Positions 7,192-12,541 of a stretch of 12,541 bases of DNA are shown here, piece by piece. Position numbers and translations under genes: made by a program. The stretch is from Armatimonadota bacterium. GTDB lineage: Bacteria; Armatimonadota; Zipacnadia; Zipacnadales; FEN-943. The notes under the pieces are model-generated. The model saw nothing but the letters and a program-made list of their open reading frames with translations, was not told the DNA's origin and did not search any database. Positions within the stretch are counted from its first letter, which is position 1. Each line of letters starts with the position of its first letter. The stretch spans positions 1-12,541 of the forward strand of contig JANZZA010000083.1 of NCBI GenBank assembly GCA_026419655.1. The letters run 5' to 3'.

Positions 7192-7947
7192 TCACTGCGT
7201 TGCAAGCTTGACCAGTACTCGCCGGCCTTCCCCTGCCTGCACCTTCACCCGTCCGCGGCGGATTAGCTCAAGCAAGGCAAGAAAGGTGGTGACGACCCAC
7301 AACCGGTCCGTGGCTTCTTCGAAAAGCTCCTCAAAAAGGCATGGCTGGCCGGCGGCCCGCAGGTTGTCAAGGATGAAGGCCATCTGGGCGCGCACAGACC
7401 AGCGGGGCCGCAGCAGCACGGGCGGATGCTCGCGGTCAACGCGCTCCAGCACGCGGGCCAGCGCCGCGACCATGTCAAAAACGTGCACGTCCTCAAGAGT
7501 TATCCAGCCGCTCTCCAGCTCGTCCTCGTCGAGGCTGCGCACGAACACCTGCTGGCGCAAAGCATGAGCCTCGCGCAGAAAGCCCGCAGCCTCGCGGAAG
7601 GCCCGGTACTCGGCCAGGCGGCTCTCATCCGTCAGGCCAACTTCTTCCAGGGTCTCCAACAGGTCGGGGGGCTCCGGCTCCTCCGGCGGCCGCGGCAGAA
7701 GACTGCGCACCTTCCACAGCACTAGCGCCGCGGCCAGGGGCAGAAACTCTGCCGCTTCTTCGATATTCACAGCCTGCATCGCTCGAACAAACGCCACAAA
7801 CTGCGCCGCTATCTCGGCCACCGGCAGGTCCTGCACGTCTAGCTGCTGGGTCCGCACCAGATACGCAAGCAAGTCAAGCGGCCCCTGGAAGATAGCCAGG
7901 ACGACGGGCGGGCCACAATACTGCACGTCTGCTTCAGCGTGGCTCAT
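7192..7947 (-). CDS. scpA: Segregation and condensation protein A (kleisin)
   Basis: A 251-residue kleisin that bridges the Smc heads and binds ScpB in the condensin complex on the nucleoid. The diagnostic N-terminal stretch FQGPLDLLAYLVRTQQLDV is at 20-38, followed by the VAEIAAQFVAFV helix and NIEEAAEFLPLAAALVLWKV (about 61-80), which leads to the family's KVRSLLP segment. The middle is acidic and variable. The C-terminal winged helix (about 210-251) contains TFLALLELIRRGRVKVQAGE. Length is typical. The ATG at 7945-7947 overlaps the TAA of the upstream gene by one base (TAATG), with GGAG at 7953-7956 five nt upstream, so translation is very likely coupled to the nucleotidyltransferase gene, which is not its usual partner. 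Confidence 0.95.
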   Translation of the reverse strand: MSHAEADVQYCGPPVVLAIFQGPLDLLAYLVRTQQLDVQDLPVAEIAAQFVAFVRAMQAVNIEEAAEFLPLAAALVLWKVRSLLPRPPEEPEPPDLLETLEEVGLTDESRLAEYRAFREAAGFLREAHALRQQVFVRSLDEDELESGWITLEDVHVFDMVAALARVLERVDREHPPVLLRPRWSVRAQMAFILDNLRAAGQPCLFEELFEEATDRLWVVTTFLALLELIRRGRVKVQAGEGRRVLVKLATQ

Positions 7948-9026
7948 TATGTCTCCGGCGGCTCGAGGCGCAGCGTGGTACGCCGACCCGCGGTGAGGCT
8001 CACCGCAACGGGTGTTCCACTGCCTTGTATTCGCACCTCATCGTCAAGCACGGAGTGATAAAGCTTTCCCACGCCACGGAGGTGGCAACCGGTCCCAATG
8101 ATACTATCCTCAACCACGCTGTCCTCCACGCAAGTATTGTCTCCTATGCACACGTAAGGCCCAATGCGCGACCTTCGTATGGAACAGCCATGGCCAATGA
8201 TGACCGGGCCAAAGACCTCGCAGTCAATAGCCTCGGCATCGTGAGCGACTCGGCACCTTCCGATGATGTTGCACCGCTCGCCGGTGGGCAGCGGAGTCTC
8301 CGTGACTTCCCGGTCCATCAGAAACCGGTTGGCTTCCAACAGTGCGTCGTGGGTGCCCACATCGTACCATTGCCGCTCCGATACCACGCCGACCACTTTG
8401 TGTCCCTTATCGGCCAGCAACTGAATGGCATCGGTTATTTCTATCTCTCCTCTGGCCGACTCAGGCGTCTGGGCGATGGCCTCGAAAATTACAGGCTGGA
8501 AGACGTAAAGACCAACCACAGCGAGCGACGAAGGTGGATTGGCCGGCTTCTCAACGAGCTTGACCACCCGGTCTCCATCCAGCACGGCAACACCAAACCT
8601 CTGAGGCTCAGGCACCTCTTTGAGTAGCACCACAGCACCTGCATCAGCTTTGCGCGCCACATCCAGAAACTCCTCAACGCCGCCTTCGAGCAGCTCGTCG
8701 CCCAGGTACAGCAAGAAAGGTTCATCCCCGACGGCTTCCCGGGCGGTGGCGGTAGCATGTCCCAACCCCCGAGCTTCTTCTTGTACGACGAAGCTAACCT
8801 CCAGTCCCTCGGGGGCATGGTCGGCTACGTACTGGCGGAGGACGTCGCTCCAGGGAGAAACTACGAGTACCGCGCGGCTGATGTTTGCCCGCACCAGGTC
8901 GTCGAAAATACGGTCCAGGATGGAGCGTCCGGCGACGGGCACGAGCACCTTAGGCTTGTTGAGCGTCACGGGCCACAGGCGACTGCCCAGGCCAGCGCAC
9001 AGAACGACTGCTGTCCGTAGCTGCAT
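7947..9026 (-). CDS. Glucose-1-phosphate thymidylyltransferase-like sugar nucleotidyltransferase, long form
   Basis: A 359-residue cytoplasmic enzyme predicted to join an NTP and a sugar-1-phosphate into a nucleotide sugar. The catalytic domain carries CAGLGSRLWPVTLNKPK (10-26, nucleotide and phosphate binding), QEEARGLGHATATA (82-95), LYLGDEL (106-112, Asp110 a likely metal ligand), FGVAVLDGDRVVKLVEKP (144-161), GEIEITDAI (193-201) and WYDVGTHDALLEANR (220-234). Residues about 251-340 are a left-handed beta-helix with imperfect hexapeptide repeats. This layout matches the long RmlA type rather than the short dTDP-rhamnose enzyme, but a UTP- or other NTP-using relative, or a bifunctional enzyme with acyltransferase activity in the helix, remains possible. 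GGAGGG at 9033-9038 is 6 nt before the ATG and lies in the end of trpS, 3 nt away. No other nucleotide-sugar genes are seen here; the product might feed surface glycan synthesis. Confidence 0.88.
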   Translation of the reverse strand: MQLRTAVVLCAGLGSRLWPVTLNKPKVLVPVAGRSILDRIFDDLVRANISRAVLVVSPWSDVLRQYVADHAPEGLEVSFVVQEEARGLGHATATAREAVGDEPFLLYLGDELLEGGVEEFLDVARKADAGAVVLLKEVPEPQRFGVAVLDGDRVVKLVEKPANPPSSLAVVGLYVFQPVIFEAIAQTPESARGEIEITDAIQLLADKGHKVVGVVSERQWYDVGTHDALLEANRFLMDREVTETPLPTGERCNIIGRCRVAHDAEAIDCEVFGPVIIGHGCSIRRSRIGPYVCIGDNTCVEDSVVEDSIIGTGCHLRGVGKLYHSVLDDEVRIQGSGTPVAVSLTAGRRTTLRLEPPET

Positions 9027-9029
9027 GAA

Positions 9030-10040
9030 CTACCCTCCAAGCGCAAGGGGCAAGCGCATGGCCTGCCGCACTTCTTGCATAGTCTCCTCGGCCACTTGCC
9101 GCGCGCGCTCACAGCCTTCCATGAGCACCTGGCGGACCTGCTCCGGGTGGGCCTCAAGTTCGGCCCGCCGGGCGTGGATGGGAGCAAGGGCTGCAATAAG
9201 ATTCTCAGCCAGCTCCTGCTTGCATGCCACGCAACCCTGTACCCCTGACTTGCAGTCTGCCTCAATCTGCGCAAGCCGTTCCGCAGGCGTGTAGATGTTG
9301 TGAAGGGCAAAAACCGGACACGCGTCCGGGTGGCCGGGGTCATTGCGGTAAATCTTCTCGGGGTCGGTAAACATGGACATGACCTTGCGTCGGATCACGT
9401 CAGGTGAGTCCGCCAGGTCAATGGTATTGCCGTAGGACTTACTCATCTTGCGCCCGTCGGTACCCGGCACCGCTGGAAATGCGCTCAGTTTCGCCGCTGG
9501 TTCCGGCAGAACCGCTCCATACAGGCTATTGAAGCGCCGGGCTATCTCCCGAGTCATCTCGATGTGCGGCAGCTGGTCCTTCCCAACGGGCACGACGTCG
9601 GCCTTGTAGATGAGGATGTCTGCAGCCTGCAAGACCGGATATCCAAGACGGCCGTAGCTGCGTAATTCCTCTCGCATCTCTTCCTGCGCCAGCACATCCT
9701 TCCACGTGGGACATCGCTCCACCCACGACAGGGGCGTTGTCATGGCCAGTAACAGAAAAAGCTCGGCATGTTGCTTGACTTGCGACTGAAGCACGAAGAC
9801 TGACCGCTCCGGGTCGAGCCCGGCAGCAATCCAGTCAATGGCGATGTCCAGGACGTTTTCGTGTAGCGCCGAAGTGTCCTCGAAATGGTCGGTCAGGGCA
9901 TGCCAGTCGGCAATGAGGAAAAAGCATTCGTAGTCGTCCTGCATGGCTGCCCAATTGCGCAGCGTGCCTTCGAGGTGGCCGAGATGGAGGCGGCCAGTCG
10001 GACGGTGGCCGCTCAGCAATCTGGGCTTTCTTTGGCTCAT
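9030..10040 (-). CDS. trpS: Tryptophanyl-tRNA synthetase with a probable iron-sulfur cysteine motif
   Basis: A 336-residue class Ic aminoacyl-tRNA synthetase that charges tRNA-Trp. The ATP-binding HIGH-like motif is HLGH (19-22, within GHRPTGRLHLGH) and KMSKS is at 198-202. The Rossmann core shows LIADWHALT (42-50), SQVKQHAE (86-93) and YPVLQAADILIYKADVVPVG (134-153). Near the C-terminal anticodon-binding region four cysteines, Cys241, Cys263, Cys270 and Cys273, are spaced C-x21-C-x6-C-x2-C. This closely resembles the motif that binds a [4Fe-4S] cluster in Thermotoga maritima TrpRS, so a cluster is likely here too (inference). Length is normal. A GGGAG-like SD lies somewhat far (about 13 nt) before the ATG. 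The 79-nt upstream gap is too short for a T-box and none is visible. The last codons contain the SD of the next gene. Confidence 0.96.
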   Translation of the reverse strand: MSQRKPRLLSGHRPTGRLHLGHLEGTLRNWAAMQDDYECFFLIADWHALTDHFEDTSALHENVLDIAIDWIAAGLDPERSVFVLQSQVKQHAELFLLLAMTTPLSWVERCPTWKDVLAQEEMREELRSYGRLGYPVLQAADILIYKADVVPVGKDQLPHIEMTREIARRFNSLYGAVLPEPAAKLSAFPAVPGTDGRKMSKSYGNTIDLADSPDVIRRKVMSMFTDPEKIYRNDPGHPDACPVFALHNIYTPAERLAQIEADCKSGVQGCVACKQELAENLIAALAPIHARRAELEAHPEQVRQVLMEGCERARQVAEETMQEVRQAMRLPLALGG

Positions 10041-10119
10041 CTAGACAAGCTCACTCCCTCATGCAAGCGCCGGCCCAGGCCCCTTGAACAGCCCAGACCG
10101 GCTCGCCCTTCGCGGCAGG
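10041..10119 (-). other. Short spacer before trpS
   Basis: A 79-nt gap between the M50 peptidase gene and trpS. It carries the purine-rich GAGGGAGTGAG stretch that probably serves as the trpS ribosome-binding region and a weak 5-bp GCCGG/CCGGC inverted repeat. There is no room for a T-box leader and no clear promoter or terminator. Confidence 0.4.
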
Positions 10120-10734
10120 TTAGGCTCCAATCATAAGGCTCAACAAGGTCGTCGCTGGCCACACGAAGAGTACTGACCCGGCTCGCGTGAGAAGGATTAC
10201 CAGCAGCACGATAATACCATACCGTTGCGAGAACTGCTCGTAGGCGTGGGCGCGTCTGGGGGGCAGCAAGGCAGCCACCACGTGGTGCCCGTCCAGGGGC
10301 GCCACTGGCAGCAAGTTGAAAAAAGCCAGCAGCAGGTTGACCAGCGCAAAAACAAAGAAAAGTTCCTCGCGGCCGGGCACCAATCTAAAACGCAACAGGA
10401 CTGCGAAAAGGCCTGCTAGCAGGATATTACTCAGCGGCCCCCACAAGGACACCATCAGCTCGTCGTAGCGTCGGCGCCGAAAATACGAAGGATTCACCGG
10501 CACTGGCTTGCCCCAGCCCAGCCCGAAGAGCACGAGGGTAAGAGTGCCAAGCGGGTCCAGGTGAGCCAGTGGATTGAGCGTCACCCGCCCCTCCTGAGCC
10601 GGCGTGGGGTCGCCTGCTAACTGTGCCCGCTTGGCGTGCGCAAACTCGTGCACCGTTATGGCCAGGGCCACCCCCACCAGCCACACCAGCACCTTCAATA
10701 AACTCAGTTGGCCACTCAGTAGCTCGTCAAGCAT
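10120..10734 (-). CDS. Site-2 protease family (M50) membrane metallopeptidase
   Basis: A 204-residue integral membrane protein of the compact M50/S2P-like family with about five hydrophobic segments. The zinc-binding HEFAH is at 29-33 inside the first long helix (ITVHEFAHA). The family's second signature NPLAHLDPLGTL is at 54-65, GPLSN at 99-103, and the third zinc-ligand region NLLPVAPLDGHH at 140-151, where Asp148 is the expected ligand. Proteins of this short type lack a PDZ domain, and the substrate is generally unknown; cleavage of membrane-embedded segments is the family expectation. The gene lies 19 nt after the nucleotidyltransferase gene with GAGGA at 10745-10749, 10 nt before the ATG. 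Its position just before trpS and scpA is a widespread arrangement in Bacillota-like genomes, which supports the call. Confidence 0.93.
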   Translation of the reverse strand: MLDELLSGQLSLLKVLVWLVGVALAITVHEFAHAKRAQLAGDPTPAQEGRVTLNPLAHLDPLGTLTLVLFGLGWGKPVPVNPSYFRRRRYDELMVSLWGPLSNILLAGLFAVLLRFRLVPGREELFFVFALVNLLLAFFNLLPVAPLDGHHVVAALLPPRRAHAYEQFSQRYGIIVLLVILLTRAGSVLFVWPATTLLSLMIGA

Positions 10735-10753
10735 ACCGGCCTATTCCTCAGCT

Positions 10754-12040
10754 TCAAGGCTGCCAAGGCGCACGTCCGCTTTCCTCCGTCGCAAGCCAGC
10801 GGCGCGCAGCAGCTAGGGCAAGGGTTAACTGCTCTTCACGCGTGGCCGCGCTGCCGTCCAGGGCTTCCAGCCACGCCGTCCGTAGACCTACGCCGACAGC
10901 AGGTCCTTCCGGTACGCCGGCGCCCAACAAGTCCCGGCCCCCAATGGAAAGGACCACCTGCTTGCGTCGCCGCCACCAGGCCGAAAGGACTCCGCGCTGG
11001 GCCTCATCCGCCAGCGCCCAGACGGCCAGCACCACCGCCGGCCCGGCACCTCCTAGCGCCTGCTCCCATTCGCTTGGCCGCAACATGCCGCCCTTCGCCG
11101 CCAGCACACCACCGGCCAGTATCCTCTTCAAGCGCCGCGCCGTTTCGGCGTATCTGCGCGGCAATCCCAGGTGCCCTGCGGCTTCTTCGGCCCGCTCTCC
11201 AGCCGCTATCGCAAAAGCCGCCGGACCGACGGACGCTGGCCACATACCCAGCCTGCGACGGCCCAAAGGTAGCACTTCCAGGACCGCCTGGTTTTTCAGA
11301 CAGTCTGGCAGCCCCAGCTCAGAAAGCACTCCCCAGGTCTGCAGATTCGACAAGACACCGGGCGCCGCGTCAGTCTCCAGACCGCGACGGAGTTGCTCAC
11401 CCAGTCTATTGCCGGAAACCGTAGCAAGCGCCCCGGACGTCACAGCCGCCGCAAGGTGCTTCCTGGTAGCGGTCTCCAGGGCAAAGCCCAGCCGGGCAAC
11501 GTAAACTGCTGCCCGCACTATCCGCGTCGGGTCATCCAGGAAGCTGCGGTCATGCAGCGCCCGCAGCAAGCGCTGTTTTATATCGCGGCGCCCGCCGAAA
11601 GGGTCCAGCAGCTCAGCCGGGCCCTCCGGCCGCAGTCGCCAGGCCATGGCGTTTATCGTAAAATCGCGCCGCCCCAGGTCGTCCTCGATGCAGGCCGGCT
11701 CAACCACCGGCAGCGCCCCCGGCACTGGATAGCTCTCCCGCCGCGCGGTAGCCAGGTCCCAGTGACGTCCTCCAGGCAGGCGTACCACTGCAGTCAGGAA
11801 GTCCCTGTGCAGTACCGCTTTGCCTCCGACTTCCTCTGCCAGAGCCAGAGCAAGGGCATGGGCGTCTCCCTCAACCACCACGTCAACGTCTGCCACGCGC
11901 CGGCCCAGGAGGGCATCCCGCACAGGCCCGCCAACCAGGTATGCGCGCACCCCGAGTCTGTCGGCGACCCAGGCTATTAGCCGCAGGTCGGCTCGCAGCT
12001 CCTCACCAATGCCTTCTGCAGGCAATCCCTCATCGCCCAT
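10754..12040 (-). CDS. Class II tRNA nucleotidyltransferase family, no HD domain
   Basis: A 428-residue cytoplasmic enzyme of the class II CCA-adding / poly(A) polymerase family. The catalytic core is complete: LVGGPVRDALLGR at 35-47, metal-binding DVD at 51-53, a third carboxylate in WDLATARRESY (Asp95), EDDLGRRDFTINAMA at 119-133 and LDDPTRIVRAAVY at 168-180, followed by RLGF. The C-terminal half is helical and basic, with no HD motif, unlike the paralogue at 2551-4005. The role is tRNA 3'-end synthesis or repair, or RNA tailing; specificity for CCA, CC or A cannot be read by eye. It starts 9 nt after lysA, with only a weak GGTGG-type SD; the ATG at 12038-12040 gives a normal N-terminus. 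It precedes the M50 peptidase gene by 19 nt. Having two members of this family in 10 kb is notable. Confidence 0.92.
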   Translation of the reverse strand: MGDEGLPAEGIGEELRADLRLIAWVADRLGVRAYLVGGPVRDALLGRRVADVDVVVEGDAHALALALAEEVGGKAVLHRDFLTAVVRLPGGRHWDLATARRESYPVPGALPVVEPACIEDDLGRRDFTINAMAWRLRPEGPAELLDPFGGRRDIKQRLLRALHDRSFLDDPTRIVRAAVYVARLGFALETATRKHLAAAVTSGALATVSGNRLGEQLRRGLETDAAPGVLSNLQTWGVLSELGLPDCLKNQAVLEVLPLGRRRLGMWPASVGPAAFAIAAGERAEEAAGHLGLPRRYAETARRLKRILAGGVLAAKGGMLRPSEWEQALGGAGPAVVLAVWALADEAQRGVLSAWWRRRKQVVLSIGGRDLLGAGVPEGPAVGVGLRTAWLEALDGSAATREEQLTLALAAARRWLATEESGRAPWQP

Positions 12041-12049
12041 GGCCCACCG

Positions 12050-12522
12050 CTACCTGACCAGCCTCGCAGGAATCCTATCTTGCCTTACCAGGTCTTCCAG
12101 CCCTTCGCGCTCGACAATCAAATCCGCCTGGCCATCCTTTACCAGAACCATCGCCGGGCGCGGGAACCGATTGTAATTGGATGCCATGGCGTAGTTATAG
12201 GCACCCGTGCAGAACACCGCCAGGATATCGCCTTCCTCGACTGGCTGCAGCGCAATCTCAGGTATGAGCGTATCGGTCTCGCAGTGCTTGCCGGAGACGC
12301 GGACTGGCATGGTGCGCGGCTGGTTGGCCTTGTTGGCGACGATAGCTTCGTACTCGGCGCCATAAAGGGCTGGCCTGGGATTGTCAGATAGTCCGCCATC
12401 CACGGCCACGTAGGTGCGCACTCCTGGGATTTCCTTGACCGGCCCAACCGTATACAGTGTTGTTCCCGCCGGCCCTACAATTGACCGGCCAGGTTCCAGG
12501 ATTAGCTTGGGCACGCTCAGGC
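12050..12522 (-). CDS. lysA: Diaminopimelate decarboxylase, C-terminal part
   Basis: This is the 3' part (about 157 residues) of a PLP-dependent fold-type III enzyme that decarboxylates meso-diaminopimelate to L-lysine, the last step of lysine synthesis. Visible signatures are LILEPGRSIVGPAG (PLP phosphate-binding EPGR), VDGGLSDNPRPALYGA, the active-site CETDTLI motif and FCTGAYNYAMASNYNRFPRP, whose GAY tyrosine contacts PLP. Family members have about 420-430 residues, so roughly 270 N-terminal residues, including the lysine that binds PLP, are missing. The frame remains open upstream of a GTG at 12512-12514 and runs into a sequencing adapter at 12523, so the truncation is a contig-end artefact, not a pseudogene. 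The TAG stop lies 9 nt before the next gene. Confidence 0.95.
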
Positions 12523-12541
12523 CTGTCTCTTATACACATCT
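12523..12541. other. Nextera/Tn5 mosaic-end adapter sequence (artefact)
   Basis: The final 19 bases read CTGTCTCTTATACACATCT, which is exactly the transposase adapter (Tn5 mosaic-end) sequence used in Nextera-type libraries. It sits at the very end of the contig and interrupts the open lysA frame. It is untrimmed library sequence rather than genomic DNA or a natural transposon end. Confidence 0.97.

Noticed and set aside
10041..10119. Possible T-box or tryptophan-responsive leader before trpS
   Set aside because: The 79-nt gap is too short and shows no T-box core, terminator/antiterminator pair or Trp-rich leader peptide.
10623..11504. Plus-strand open frame of 293 codons
   Set aside because: It is antisense to the HD-less tRNA nucleotidyltransferase and M50 genes, with an Ala/Ser/Arg/Pro-rich shadow translation.
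12050..12541. lysA as a transposon-disrupted pseudogene
   Set aside because: The interrupting 19 bases are a library adapter at the contig end, and the frame before it is intact.

Overview
The window is a GC-rich bacterial contig end. Every convincing gene lies on the minus strand, so transcription enters from beyond position 12541 and runs towards position 1. I recognise eleven genes, two of them cut by the window edges. Several neighbours are 1-19 nt apart or overlap, and there are well-placed Shine-Dalgarno (SD) sequences. I found no tRNA, rRNA, CRISPR array, insertion sequence or clear promoter.

In transcription order, the right half is a conserved housekeeping string: lysA (3' part only), a class II tRNA nucleotidyltransferase without an HD domain, a site-2-protease-like M50 membrane peptidase, trpS, a long-form glucose-1-phosphate thymidylyltransferase-like enzyme, scpA, scpB and an RluB-type pseudouridine synthase. 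The run M50-trpS-scpA-scpB-rluB resembles Bacillota and some neighbouring deep lineages. The left half is accessory: a GT-C-like polytopic membrane protein, a second class II tRNA nucleotidyltransferase that does carry an HD domain, a 670-residue apparently secreted multidomain protein (jelly-roll, fibronectin III-like, beta-propeller-like), and the start of an uncharacterised protein that looks related to carbohydrate metabolism.

The gene order and the left-hand proteins suggest a GC-rich Gram-positive-like or deep-branching soil or thermal lineage, such as a GC-rich Bacillota class or Armatimonadota. This is inference; there is no rRNA to settle it.

Functionally the window combines lysine/meso-DAP supply (lysA), tRNA 3'-end maturation or RNA tailing (two nucleotidyltransferases), tRNA-Trp charging, chromosome condensation (ScpA/ScpB), rRNA modification (RluB) and cell-surface glycan work (RmlA-like, GT-C-like, secreted protein). 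The main points of interest are a four-cysteine motif in TrpRS that probably binds an iron-sulfur cluster, the pair of tRNA nucleotidyltransferases that may split CC- and A-addition, two unusual structured spacers around scpB, and a sequencing adapter forming the last 19 bases. I saw no wholly new defence or mobile system.
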